64,000 nt of DNA from Rugosimonospora sp036494675 (GTDB taxonomy: Bacteria; Actinomycetota; Actinomycetes; Mycobacteriales; Micromonosporaceae). The stretch is taken from assembly GCA_036494675.1 (NCBI GenBank), contig DASXOA010000073.1, positions 1-64,000 of the forward strand. Reading direction: 5' to 3'. Shown one piece after another: positions 51,169 to 59,964 of this stretch. The notes under the pieces were generated by a model, which saw only the letters and a list, made by a program, of their open reading frames with translations, did not search any database and was not told the DNA's origin. A program made the translations under genes and the position numbers. Positions within the stretch are counted from its first letter, which is position 1. Each line of letters opens with the position of its first letter.

Positions 51169-53846
51169 TGAGGACCGCGGAGGTCAAGCGACGGTTCCTG
51201 GCGTTTTTCGAGGCGAACGGACACACCGTGGTGCCCAGCGCACCGCTGCCGGCCATCGACGACCCGAACCTGCTGTTCGTCAACGCCGGCATGGTGCAGT
51301 TCGTGCCGTACTTCCTCGGCCAGGTCGCTCCGCCGTTTCCGCGGGCCACCAGCGTCCAGAAGGTCATCAGGACGCCCGACATCGACGAGGTCGGCAAGAC
51401 CAGCCGGCACGGCACCTTCTTCCAGATGAACGGGAACTTCTCCTTCGGCGACTACTTCAAGGAGAAGGCGATCGCCCTGGCCTGGGAGCTGTCCACCAAG
51501 CCGCAGGACCAGGGCGGGTTCGGCCTGGACGGCGACCGGCTCTGGGCCACCGTGTACCTGGACGACGACGAGGCCATCGACATCTGGCACAAGCAGATCG
51601 GCCTGCCCCTGGACCGGATCGTGCGGCGGGGCAAGAAGGACAACTTCTGGTCGATGGGTATCCCCGGTCCGTGCGGCCCGTGCTCGGAGCTGTTCCTCGA
51701 CCGCGGGCCGGAGTACGGGCGCGAGGGCGGCCCGGACGCCGACGAGGACCGGTACATGGAGTTCTGGAACCTCGTCTTCATGCAGTTCGACCGCGGCTCG
51801 GGCACCGACAAGGAGAACTACCCGATTCTCGGTGAGCTGCCGGCCAAGAGCATCGACACCGGCATGGGGCTGGAGCGGATCGCCTCGATCCTGCAGCACG
51901 TGGACAACCTGTACGAGATCGACGAGGTGCGCCCGATCCTGGACCGGGCGGCCACGATGACGGGCAAGCGCTACGGCGCCAACTCCGGGCACGCGGCGAG
52001 CGACTCCGCCCCCGACGACGTGCGGCTGCGGGTGATCGCCGACCACGTGCGGACCGCGTTGATGCTGATCGGGGACGGGGTGACCCCGAGCAACGAGGGG
52101 CGCGGCTATGTGCTGCGCCGCATCCTGCGCCGGGCGGTCCGCTCGATGCGCCTGTTGGGCTGGAACGGTCCGGCCCTGCCCGAGTTGCTGCCGGTGGCCC
52201 GGGACTGCATGGCGCCGTCGTACCCGGAGCTGGCCGAGGAGTACGGCCGCATCTCCCAGTACGCGTACGGCGAGGAGGAGGCGTTCCTGGCCACCCTGCG
52301 GCAGGGCACCACGATCCTCGACCTGGCGATCGACGAGACCCGGTCGGGCGGCGGGCGCACGCTGTCCGGGGACAGGGCGTTCGCGCTGCACGACACGTAC
52401 GGCTTCCCGATCGACCTGACCCTGGAGATTGCGGCGGAGCAGGGCCTGGAGGTGGACACCGAGGGCTTCCGCCGCCTGATGTCCGAGCAGCGCAGCCGGG
52501 CGAAGGCCGACGCGCAGGCGCGCAAGACCGGCCACGCCGACCTGTCCGCGTACCGCGAGGTGCTCGACGCGGGCGGGAAGGTCGACTTCACCGGGTACCA
52601 CGAGGTGTCCCGCGAGACCCGGGTGCGCGCTGTGCTCTCGGGCGGCAACGGGCTGGCCGGGGCGCAGGAGGGGGAGACCGTCGAGGTGGTCCTCGACGCG
52701 ACCCCGTTCTACGCCGAGGGCGGTGGCCAGCAGCCCGACTCCGGCAAGATCACGGTGGGCGGCGGCACGTTCGAGGTGTTCGACGTGCAGTCGCCGGTAC
52801 CGGGGCTGATCGTGCACCGGGGCCGGGTGGTGCGCGGCGAGGTCCAGGTCGGCGCGGACGCGTTCGCCGAGATCGACGTGACCCGCCGCCGGGCGATCTC
52901 CCGGGCGCATACCGCGACCCATCTGGTGCACACGGCCATCCGCAACCTGGTCGGCCAGTCGGCGACCCAGGCCGGCTCGCTCAATGCCCCCGGCCGGCTG
53001 CGCTTCGACTTCAACACCCCGGGCGCTGTGCCGCTCTCCGTGCTCCACGACGTCGAGCAGCAGGTCAACGAGGTGCTGGTCACCGACCTGGAGGTGCACG
53101 CGTTCATCACCTCGCTGGAGGAGGCTCGGGCGTCGGGTGCGATGGCGCTGTTCGGCGAGAAGTACGGCGACGAGGTCCGGGTCGTCGAGGTCGGCGACTA
53201 CGCCCGCGAACTGTGTGGCGGCACCCACGCGTCCCGTTCCGGGCAGCTGGGCCTGGTCAAGATCCTGCACGAGGCGTCCATCGGGTCCGGCGTGCGCCGC
53301 ATCGAGGCGCTGGTCGGCATCGACGCGTTCAACTTCCTGGCCCGGGAGCACCTGCTGGTGTCCCAGCTCGCCGACCTGTACCGGGTCCCGGCCGAGCAGG
53401 TCGGCGACCGGGTGCAGCAGACGGTCGCGGCGCTGCGCGACGCCGAGAAAGAGCTGGAGAAGCTGCGGGCGCAGCTGATCCTGGGCAACGCGGCGGGCCT
53501 GGCGGACGGCGCCCGGGACGTGGCCGGGATCGCCTACGTGGGTGCCGAGGTGCCGGAGGGCACCTCGGCGGGTGACGTGCGTACCCTCGCCCAGGAGATC
53601 CGCGGTAAGATGCCGGCGGCCCGGCCCGCGGTGGTCGCGCTCGCGGCGCGCTCCGGTGGCAAGGCGTCGCTCGTGGTGGCGGTCAACGGGGCCGGCCGGG
53701 ACCGTGGCCTGTCGGCCACCGACCTGGTGAAGGGCGCGCTGTCCGGGCGGGGCGGCGGCAACGCCGATCTCGCGCAGGGCGGCGGCGTACCGGCGCAGGA
53801 GGCCCCCAAGCTGCTTTCGGCGATCGAGGCGCTGATCACGGGATGA
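51168..53846 (+). CDS. alaS: Alanyl-tRNA synthetase
   Basis: An 892-residue class IIc enzyme. The aminoacylation domain starts FFEANGHTVVPSAPLPAIDD with HGTFFQMNGNFSFGDYFKE, the editing domain has the zinc ligands in RAHTATHLVHTAI (HxxxH) and ELCGGTHASRSGQLG, and the C-Ala domain ends with GGGNADLAQGGG. It corrects mischarged Ser and Gly. ATG start coupled to the preceding gene, and the stop overlaps ruvX (ATGA). Confidence 0.97.
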   Translation: MRTAEVKRRFLAFFEANGHTVVPSAPLPAIDDPNLLFVNAGMVQFVPYFLGQVAPPFPRATSVQKVIRTPDIDEVGKTSRHGTFFQMNGNFSFGDYFKEKAIALAWELSTKPQDQGGFGLDGDRLWATVYLDDDEAIDIWHKQIGLPLDRIVRRGKKDNFWSMGIPGPCGPCSELFLDRGPEYGREGGPDADEDRYMEFWNLVFMQFDRGSGTDKENYPILGELPAKSIDTGMGLERIASILQHVDNLYEIDEVRPILDRAATMTGKRYGANSGHAASDSAPDDVRLRVIADHVRTALMLIGDGVTPSNEGRGYVLRRILRRAVRSMRLLGWNGPALPELLPVARDCMAPSYPELAEEYGRISQYAYGEEEAFLATLRQGTTILDLAIDETRSGGGRTLSGDRAFALHDTYGFPIDLTLEIAAEQGLEVDTEGFRRLMSEQRSRAKADAQARKTGHADLSAYREVLDAGGKVDFTGYHEVSRETRVRAVLSGGNGLAGAQEGETVEVVLDATPFYAEGGGQQPDSGKITVGGGTFEVFDVQSPVPGLIVHRGRVVRGEVQVGADAFAEIDVTRRRAISRAHTATHLVHTAIRNLVGQSATQAGSLNAPGRLRFDFNTPGAVPLSVLHDVEQQVNEVLVTDLEVHAFITSLEEARASGAMALFGEKYGDEVRVVEVGDYARELCGGTHASRSGQLGLVKILHEASIGSGVRRIEALVGIDAFNFLAREHLLVSQLADLYRVPAEQVGDRVQQTVAALRDAEKELEKLRAQLILGNAAGLADGARDVAGIAYVGAEVPEGTSAGDVRTLAQEIRGKMPAARPAVVALAARSGGKASLVVAVNGAGRDRGLSATDLVKGALSGRGGGNADLAQGGGVPAQEAPKLLSAIEALITG

Positions 53847-54370
53847 ACCCGGGCGCGCGGCGTGGTGTCCGGATCGGCGTCGACGTCGGGAAGGTCCGGG
53901 TCGGCGTCGCCCGCAGCGATCCGGACGGCATCCTCGCCAGTCCGCTCGTCACGCTCGCCCGCGATCTGCCCCCGGCCCGCGCAACGGCCGGACCGGACAT
54001 TACTGTGGGTAGCGCCGGCGGGACGGAAGGTGCGGACCGGGGCGGGCGCACGCCCACCGATATCGCTCAGCTTGCCGCGTTGGTGCTGGAGCACGAGGCG
54101 GTCGAGGTCGTGGTCGGGTTGCCGGTCACGCTCGCCGGCCGGGAAGCCCTTGCCGCTGCGGATGCCCGTGGTTACGCAGAGCTACTAGGACGCGCTATCG
54201 AGCCCATTCCCGTACGGTTGTCCGACGAGAGGATGACCACGGTTGTCGCCTCCCGTAGGCTGTCCGAGCGAGGCGTCCGGGGGAGGCGTCAACGAGCAGT
54301 TGTCGACCAGGTGGCCGCTGTGGAGATCCTGCAGGGCTGGCTCGACAACCAGCGGAGGCGAACGCAATGA
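53843..54370 (+). CDS. ruvX: YqgF/RuvX-type putative pre-16S rRNA nuclease
   Basis: A 175-residue RNase H-fold protein. GVRIGVDVGKVRVGVARSDPDGILASPL carries the first conserved Asp, VVVGLPVTLAGREA the second strand, and DERMTTVVASRRL the acidic end. In E. coli YqgF matures the 5' end of 16S rRNA; mycobacterial RuvX resolves junctions, so the role is ambiguous. A Gly/Thr-rich insert near residues 49-70 lengthens it. It overlaps alaS and mltG by 4 nt each. Confidence 0.92.
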   Translation: MNPGARRGVRIGVDVGKVRVGVARSDPDGILASPLVTLARDLPPARATAGPDITVGSAGGTEGADRGGRTPTDIAQLAALVLEHEAVEVVVGLPVTLAGREALAAADARGYAELLGRAIEPIPVRLSDERMTTVVASRRLSERGVRGRRQRAVVDQVAAVEILQGWLDNQRRRTQ

Positions 54371-55611
54371 TCGACGACTTGGACCTGTCGTTCGACGAGG
54401 ACTACGACCGCGGTCGCCACCGACGCCGGCGCCGGGGATCCGGTGGGTCGGCCGGCGGGCAGCGTAAGCGCCGCGGGGGGCGGACCGTCATCGCCCTCCT
54501 GTTGGCCGTGGCGCTGCTCGGCGTCCTGGGCGGAGCCGGCTGGTACGGCTTCAACAAGGTCCAAAACTACTTCTCCGTGAAGGACTACACGGGGCCGGGT
54601 ACGGGCACCGTGACGATCCAGGTGGCCGCCGGGGACGGCGGAACCGACATCGGGAACAAACTGGTCACCGCGGACGTCGTGAAGAGCGCCAAGTCCTTCA
54701 TCGACGCGTTCGACGCCAACCCGAACAGCAAGGACGTGGAGCCGGGCTTCTACAAGCTGCGCAAGAAGATGAAGGCCTCGCTGGCGGTGACCGCCCTGCT
54801 GGCCCGGGACGCCAACAACAAGCTGATCAACAAGGTGTCCACCACGGTCACCATCCCCGAGGGGATGATCTCGCTACAGATCTTCAACACGCTGTCCAAG
54901 GCCACCAACATCCCGGTCGACGACTTCAAGAAGGCCGCCGCGAACCCGAAGGCGCTGGGCATCCCCGACTACTGGTTCACGCGCGAGGACGGTAAGCCCG
55001 TACCCAACCCGCCGTCGATCGAGGGCTTCCTCTACCCGGCCACGTACGACTTCGATCCGGGTTCGGACGCCACCACGATCCTCAAGGCCATGGTGGGCAA
55101 CTTCCTTACCGAGGTCGGCCAACTCAAGTTCACCGACGCCGTGCAGCAGAAGCTCGGCATCTCGCCGTACGAGGCGCTGATCGCCGCGTCGATCGCGCAG
55201 GTGGAGGCGGTCCGGGCGCAGGACATGCCCGGGGTCGCTCGAGTGCTGTACAACCGGGCGTACAAGACGTTCCCGTGCAACTGCCTCGGCCTGGACAGCA
55301 CGGTCAACTACTGGCTGCGGGTCACCGGCAAGGCGCCACTGGAGTCCGGGTCGATCAGCAGCACCCTGATGCACGACAAGACCAACCCGTACGACACGTA
55401 CGATTTCGCCGGCCTGCCCCCGGGCCCGATCAGCAACCCGGGCAAGGATGCGCTGACCGGGGCGATGACGGCGCCGGCGTCGAACAACTACTACTTCCTG
55501 GCCATCGACAAGGCCGGCACCACCGCGTTCGCCCCGAACTACCAGCAGTTCTGCGCGGAAACCCGGCAGGCGAAGGCCAACGGCGTGTCGATCGGCACGT
55601 GCACAGGGTGA
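54367..55611 (+). CDS. mltG: Endolytic murein transglycosylase MltG
   Basis: A 414-residue YceG-like enzyme that cuts nascent peptidoglycan strands outside the membrane. After a basic, charged lead comes one membrane segment (TVIALLLAVALLGVLGGAGWYGF, about 42-64), a LysM-like segment (VTIPEGMISLQIFNTL), and the catalytic domain with the Glu in ASIAQVEAVRAQDMPGVARV (usually IASIVEKE). The end has AIDKAGTTAFAPNYQQF. Here the motif reads QVEA rather than VEKE, still with one Glu. It overlaps ruvX and aroE. Confidence 0.93.
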   Translation: MIDDLDLSFDEDYDRGRHRRRRRGSGGSAGGQRKRRGGRTVIALLLAVALLGVLGGAGWYGFNKVQNYFSVKDYTGPGTGTVTIQVAAGDGGTDIGNKLVTADVVKSAKSFIDAFDANPNSKDVEPGFYKLRKKMKASLAVTALLARDANNKLINKVSTTVTIPEGMISLQIFNTLSKATNIPVDDFKKAAANPKALGIPDYWFTREDGKPVPNPPSIEGFLYPATYDFDPGSDATTILKAMVGNFLTEVGQLKFTDAVQQKLGISPYEALIAASIAQVEAVRAQDMPGVARVLYNRAYKTFPCNCLGLDSTVNYWLRVTGKAPLESGSISSTLMHDKTNPYDTYDFAGLPPGPISNPGKDALTGAMTAPASNNYYFLAIDKAGTTAFAPNYQQFCAETRQAKANGVSIGTCTG

Positions 55612-56426
55612 CCGGGGGGCACCGGGCGGCGGTGCTGGGTAAGCCGGTCGCGCACTCGCTCTCGCCGCTGCTGCACAACGCCGGGTACGCCGCGGTCGGC
55701 CTGGTGGACTGGCGCTACACGGCGATCGAGTGCGCCGAGGCGGAACTGGCCGACCTGGTCGCCAGCCTGGGGCCGCAATGGGCCGGGCTGTCGCTGACCA
55801 TGCCGCTGAAGGAGATGGCGTTGGTGGTCGCCGACCGGGTGACGCCGGTCGCCGCCTCGCTGGGTGCCGCCAACACGCTGGTACACCAGCCGGACGGCTG
55901 GCTCGCCGACAACACCGACGCCCCCGGCATGATCGACGCACTGCGCGCCGCGGGGCTGTCCGTGGCGGGCACCGTCGCGGTGCTGGGCGCCGGAGGTACC
56001 GCCCGGGCGGCACTGGCCGCCGCGGCCGCACTGGGGGCCACGGAGATCAGCATGTACGCCCGGCGGGCAGCGGCAGTGGACGAACTGCGCCCGGTCGCCG
56101 AGCGGCTGGGCCTGCGGCTGACCCACGTCGACTTCGCCGAGGCCGCCGGGTGCGGCGTCGCCGACTTGATCATTTCGACGGTACCGAAGGGGATCGCCGA
56201 CCCGGTACGGCCGGACTGGCGGCCCGGCACCGTGCTGTTCGACGCGCTCTACGACCCCTGGCCGACCCCGCTGGCCGCCTCGGCCCAGGCGGCCGGAGTG
56301 CGCATCGTGTCCGGCCTGGACCTGCTGCTGACCCAGGCCGTGCACCAGTTCACCCTGTTCACCGGCCTGCCCGCGCCGGTGACGGCGATGGATGCCGCAC
56401 TGCGGGAGGCGGCCGCCCAGCGTTAG
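55608..56426 (+). CDS. aroE: Shikimate dehydrogenase
   Basis: A 272-residue NADPH-dependent enzyme reducing 3-dehydroshikimate to shikimate. AVLGKPVAHSLSPLLHNAGYAA holds the substrate Ser pair, LTMPLKE the catalytic Lys, and VAVLGAGGTARAALAAA the cofactor site; NTDAPGM binds substrate. GTG start overlaps mltG stop (GTGA). It is the first shikimate gene of the block aroE-aroC-aroK-aroB-aroQ. Confidence 0.95.
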   Translation: MTGGHRAAVLGKPVAHSLSPLLHNAGYAAVGLVDWRYTAIECAEAELADLVASLGPQWAGLSLTMPLKEMALVVADRVTPVAASLGAANTLVHQPDGWLADNTDAPGMIDALRAAGLSVAGTVAVLGAGGTARAALAAAAALGATEISMYARRAAAVDELRPVAERLGLRLTHVDFAEAAGCGVADLIISTVPKGIADPVRPDWRPGTVLFDALYDPWPTPLAASAQAAGVRIVSGLDLLLTQAVHQFTLFTGLPAPVTAMDAALREAAAQR

Positions 56427-56484
56427 CCGGGCCGGCACCGCGTGCCAGACTTACCGCAGCGATCCCGGAACGGAGGGTGGATTC

Positions 56485-57741
56485 GTGCTGCGCTGGTTGA
56501 CGGCTGGAGAGTCACACGGCCCGGCTCTGGTCGCGGTCCTGGAGGGGGTACCCGCCGGGATCGAGGTGACCAGTGCCGAGGTGGCACGGGAGTTGGCCCG
56601 ACGCCGGCTCGGGTACGGCCGGGGGGCGCGGATGTCCTTCGAGCAGGACGTGGTCGAGTTCCTCGGCGGGCTGCGCCACGGCCGCACCCTCGGCTCACCG
56701 GTCGCGATCCGGGTGGGCAACAGCGAGTGGCCCAAGTGGGAGACCGTGATGGCGGCCGACCCGGTCGACCCCGAGGTCCTCGCCGGCCAGGCGCGTAACG
56801 TCCCGCTGACCCGGCCCCGGCCGGGCCACGCCGACCTGGCCGGCATGCAGAAGTACGGGCACACCGAGGTCCGGCCGATCCTGGAGCGGGCCAGTGCCCG
56901 GGAAACGGCTGCCCGGGTGGCCGTGGGCACCGTGGCGAAGGCCCTGATCGGCCAGGCGCTGGGCATCGAGATCGTCTCGCACGTGATCGAACTGGGCAGC
57001 GTCGCGGTCAAGTCCGGGCTGGTACCCAGGCCGGAAGATGCCGCGCGCATCGACGCCGATCCGCTGCGCTGCCTGGATCCGCAGGCGAGCGCCCGGATGG
57101 TCGAGGAGGTCGACGCGGCCAAGCGGGACGCGGACACGCTCGGCGGCATCGTCGAGGTGCTCGCCTACGGGGTACCTCCGGGTCTGGGCAGCCACGTGCA
57201 GTGGGACCGCAAGCTGGACGCCCGGCTGGCCACCGCGCTGATGTCCATCCAGGCGATCAAGGGCGTGGAGATCGGCGACGGGTTCACCCAGGCCCGTTCG
57301 CGCGGCTCGCAGGCGCACGACGAGATCGCGCTGATCGACGACGCCCCGCTCCCGCCCGGCGCGGCGACTGGTCTGGGTCGTGGCGCGGTGCCAGACGCGC
57401 CGAGCCATACCGCTCGGATAGCGGTGCGCCGGATGACCGACCGGGCCGGCGGCCTGGAGGGCGGCATCACCACCGGGCAGCCGTTGCGGGTCAAGGCCGC
57501 GATGAAGCCGATCTCGTCGCTGAACCGCCCATTGTCCACAGTGGACGTGGTGACCGGCGAGCCGGCTATGGCGATCAACCAGCGCTCGGACACCTGCGCG
57601 GTCCCGGCCGCGGCGGTGGTCGCCGAGGCGATGGTGGCGCTGGTGCTGGCCGAGGCGGCGACGGAGAAGTTCGGCGGTGACTCGATCACGGAGATCCGGC
57701 GCAACGTGGCCGGGTACCTGGACAGCCTGGTGATCCGGTGA
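56485..57741 (+). CDS. aroC: Chorismate synthase with an internal insert
   Basis: A 418-residue FMN-dependent lyase making chorismate from 5-enolpyruvylshikimate 3-phosphate. LRWLTAGESHGPALVAVLEG, RPGHADLAGMQKYG and GGLEGGITTGQPLRVKAAMKP are the family signatures. Near residues 287-312 (PPGAATGLGRGAVPDAPSHT) is an insertion of roughly 17-20 residues between conserved strands that most relatives lack. GTG start, GGAGGG 8 nt upstream. aroK follows after 34 nt. Confidence 0.95.
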   Translation: MLRWLTAGESHGPALVAVLEGVPAGIEVTSAEVARELARRRLGYGRGARMSFEQDVVEFLGGLRHGRTLGSPVAIRVGNSEWPKWETVMAADPVDPEVLAGQARNVPLTRPRPGHADLAGMQKYGHTEVRPILERASARETAARVAVGTVAKALIGQALGIEIVSHVIELGSVAVKSGLVPRPEDAARIDADPLRCLDPQASARMVEEVDAAKRDADTLGGIVEVLAYGVPPGLGSHVQWDRKLDARLATALMSIQAIKGVEIGDGFTQARSRGSQAHDEIALIDDAPLPPGAATGLGRGAVPDAPSHTARIAVRRMTDRAGGLEGGITTGQPLRVKAAMKPISSLNRPLSTVDVVTGEPAMAINQRSDTCAVPAAAVVAEAMVALVLAEAATEKFGGDSITEIRRNVAGYLDSLVIR

Positions 57742-57775
57742 CCAGGCGAACGGTGGGGCGCGGCGAGGTGGCGCG

Positions 57776-58282
57776 GTGAGCGCGCCGGCGGCGGTGTTCG
57801 TCGGGCCGCCCGGCGCGGGGAAGAGCACGATCGGCGAGTTGGTCGCCTCGGCGCTCGGGGTGCCGTTCCGGGACGTCGACGCGGACATCGAGGCGGTGGC
57901 CGGCAAGCCGATTCCGGAGATCTTCATCGACGACGGCGAGGATCACTTCCGCGCCCTGGAACGGGCCGCGGTCGCCGCCGCCCTGGACGGGTTCGACGGG
58001 GTGCTGGCGCTGGGCGGTGGCGCGATCATGGCCGAGGAGGTCCGCCAGCGGCTGGCCGGGCACCGGGTGGTGTTCCTGTCGGTGGAGTTGAGCGACGCGA
58101 TCCGCCGGGTGGGGCTCGGCGCGGGGCGGCCGCTGCTGGAGATCAACCCCAGGGCCACCATGAAGTACCTGCTGGATCAGCGCCGCCCGCTCTACGAGGA
58201 GGTGGCCACGGTGACCGTGAAGACCGATGGCCGCACCCCGGAAGAGGTGGCCGCCGAGGTGCTCGCCGCGCTGCGCCGGTAG
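57776..58282 (+). CDS. aroK: Shikimate kinase
   Basis: A 168-residue P-loop kinase that phosphorylates shikimate. Walker A is GPPGAGKST, the substrate DxD is in FRDVDADIE, GGG in LALGGGAIM, and the adenine-loop Arg in DGRTPEEVAAE. GTG start. The gene ends before a palindrome (58309-58325), and aroB has its own promoter, so aroK probably closes the alaS-ruvX-mltG-aro transcript. Confidence 0.94.
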   Translation: MSAPAAVFVGPPGAGKSTIGELVASALGVPFRDVDADIEAVAGKPIPEIFIDDGEDHFRALERAAVAAALDGFDGVLALGGGAIMAEEVRQRLAGHRVVFLSVELSDAIRRVGLGAGRPLLEINPRATMKYLLDQRRPLYEEVATVTVKTDGRTPEEVAAEVLAALRR

Positions 58283-58308
58283 TTCACCGTCCTCGGGCGA
58301 TGCCGGCG

Positions 58309-58325
58309 AGCTAATGCTATTAGCT
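58309..58325 (+). promoter_or_regulatory. 17-bp AT-rich palindrome between aroK and aroB
   Basis: AGCTAAT-GCT-ATTAGCT has perfect 7-bp arms. It lies 27 bp after aroK and 54 bp before the aroB -10 hexamer. The low GC content sets it apart; operator or weak hairpin are both possible. Confidence 0.5.
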
Positions 58326-58378
58326 AACGTGGTCAAGGTCGAGACCGGTGGCCGGCAAACCGGACGCCGGACGGGGAC

Positions 58379-58384
58379 TACGCT
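58379..58384 (+). promoter_or_regulatory. -10 hexamer TACGCT of leaderless aroB
   Basis: TACGCT ends 8 nt before the ATG at 58393; no ribosome site is present. Confidence 0.4.
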
Positions 58385-58392
58385 GACCGGCG

Positions 58393-59457
58393 ATGACTGA
58401 CAGCGAGATCACCGCGATCCAGGTCGGTGGCGAGCGCCCGTATCAGGTGCTCGTCGGCCGGGACCTGCTCGGCGCGCTGCCGCCGCTGTTGCCCGGCGCC
58501 GCGCAGGCGGCCGTGCTCTACGCGCCGCCGCTGAAGGAGTACGCGGTCCGGGTCGCCGATACCCTGCGCGCGGCCGGCATCGCGCCACTGGCGGTCGAGC
58601 TGCCCGATGCCGAGGCCGGCAAGAGCATCGAGGTCGCCGCCCGCTGCTGGGACGCGCTCGGCGAGGCGGGGTTCACCCGTACCGACGCGGTGGTCGGCGT
58701 GGGCGGCGGGGCGGTCACCGACGTGGCCGGCTTCGTGGCCGCCTGCTGGCTGCGCGGGGTGGCCGTGGTGCAGGTGCCGACCAGCCTGCTCGGCATGGTG
58801 GACGCCGCGGTGGGCGGCAAGACCGGCGTGAACACGGCGGCGGGCAAGAACCTGGTCGGTGCGTTCCACCCGCCGGCCGGCGTACTGTGCGACCTCTCGA
58901 CTCTGGACACGCTGCCGCGAGCGGACCTGGTCGCAGGGCTGGCCGAGGTGGTCAAGTGCGGCTTCATCGCCGATCCGGTCATCCTCGACCTCGTCGAGCG
59001 GGACCCGGACGGGCACCTGCGGGAACTCGTCGAGCGCGCGGTCCGGGTCAAGGCCGAGGTGGTCGGCAAGGACCTGCGCGAATCGGGGCTGCGGGAGATC
59101 CTCAACTACGGGCACACCCTGGGGCACGCGATCGAGAAGCGCGAGCGGTACGGCTGGCGGCACGGCCACGCGATCGCGGTCGGCCTGGTCTATGCCGCCG
59201 CCCTCGGCCGGCTCGCCGGGCGCCTCGACGAGCCGACCGCGCGGCGGCACCGTTCCGTGCTCGACGCGCTCGGGCTGCCGGTGGCCTACCCGGCGGCGGC
59301 CTGGCCGGAGCTGTACGCGGCGATGCGTGTGGACAAGAAGTCCCGGGGTTCCCGGCTGCGTTTCGTGGTGCTCGGCGGCCTGGCCCGGCCCGAGATCCTG
59401 GAGGCTCCGCCGGAGGACCTGCTGCGGGCCGCGTACGAGGAGGTCGGTACGGAGTGA
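58393..59457 (+). CDS. aroB: 3-dehydroquinate synthase
   Basis: A 354-residue NAD- and zinc-dependent enzyme, the second step of the shikimate pathway. GVGGGAVTDVAGFVAACWLRG binds NAD, KTGVNTAAGKNLVGAFHPP the substrate, and the zinc ligands are in LRESGLREILNYGHTLGHAIE and RHGHAIAVG. ATG start. aroQ overlaps its stop (GTGA), a separate two-gene unit. Confidence 0.96.
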   Translation: MTDSEITAIQVGGERPYQVLVGRDLLGALPPLLPGAAQAAVLYAPPLKEYAVRVADTLRAAGIAPLAVELPDAEAGKSIEVAARCWDALGEAGFTRTDAVVGVGGGAVTDVAGFVAACWLRGVAVVQVPTSLLGMVDAAVGGKTGVNTAAGKNLVGAFHPPAGVLCDLSTLDTLPRADLVAGLAEVVKCGFIADPVILDLVERDPDGHLRELVERAVRVKAEVVGKDLRESGLREILNYGHTLGHAIEKRERYGWRHGHAIAVGLVYAAALGRLAGRLDEPTARRHRSVLDALGLPVAYPAAAWPELYAAMRVDKKSRGSRLRFVVLGGLARPEILEAPPEDLLRAAYEEVGTE

Positions 59458-59879
59458 AGGTGTACGTGCTCAACGGCCCGAACCTGGGCCGCCTGGGCAT
59501 CCGGGAGCCCACGGTCTACGGATCGACCAACCACGCCGAACTGGTCGCCGAGTGCCTGCGCGCCGGCAAGGAGCTGGGCCTGGACGTCGAGGTACGGCAG
59601 ACCGACGCGGAGCACGAGATGCTCGGCTGGCTGTACGCCGCCGCCGACGAGCAGGCGGCCGTGGTGCTGAACCCCGGTGCCTGGTCGCACTACTCGTACG
59701 CGCTGCGCGACGCCTGCGCGATGCTGCGCGCCCCGCTGGTCGAGGTGCACATCTCCAACATCCATGCCCGTGAGGAGTTCCGGCACCACTCGGTGATCTC
59801 GCCGGTGGCCACCGGGGTGATCTGCGGGCTGGGCATCGACGGGTACCGGCTCGCGCTGGAGCACCTGTCCTGCCGGTGA
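59454..59879 (+). CDS. aroQ: Type II 3-dehydroquinate dehydratase
   Basis: A 141-residue dodecameric dehydratase, the third shikimate step. KVYVLNGPNLGRLGIREPTVYG holds the catalytic Tyr and Arg loop, NPGAWSHYSYALRDA the Asn/His, and VEVHISNIHAREEFRHHSV the His/Arg. GTG start coupled to aroB. M. tuberculosis has a pepQ gene before efp; it is missing here. Confidence 0.96.
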   Translation: MKVYVLNGPNLGRLGIREPTVYGSTNHAELVAECLRAGKELGLDVEVRQTDAEHEMLGWLYAAADEQAAVVLNPGAWSHYSYALRDACAMLRAPLVEVHISNIHAREEFRHHSVISPVATGVICGLGIDGYRLALEHLSCR

Positions 59880-59911
59880 GACCTGTCCCGCCGCAGGTCC
59901 GGAGGCGCCGC

Positions 59912-59917
59912 TACACT
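59912..59917 (+). promoter_or_regulatory. -10 hexamer TACACT upstream of efp
   Basis: TACACT would start an efp leader of about 40 nt containing a TTAGGCAGGA ribosome-binding region before ATG 59965. Confidence 0.35.
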
Positions 59918-59964
59918 TGCTTGGTCCATCGGCGGAAATAGACGATCATGCGGTTAGGCAGGAC

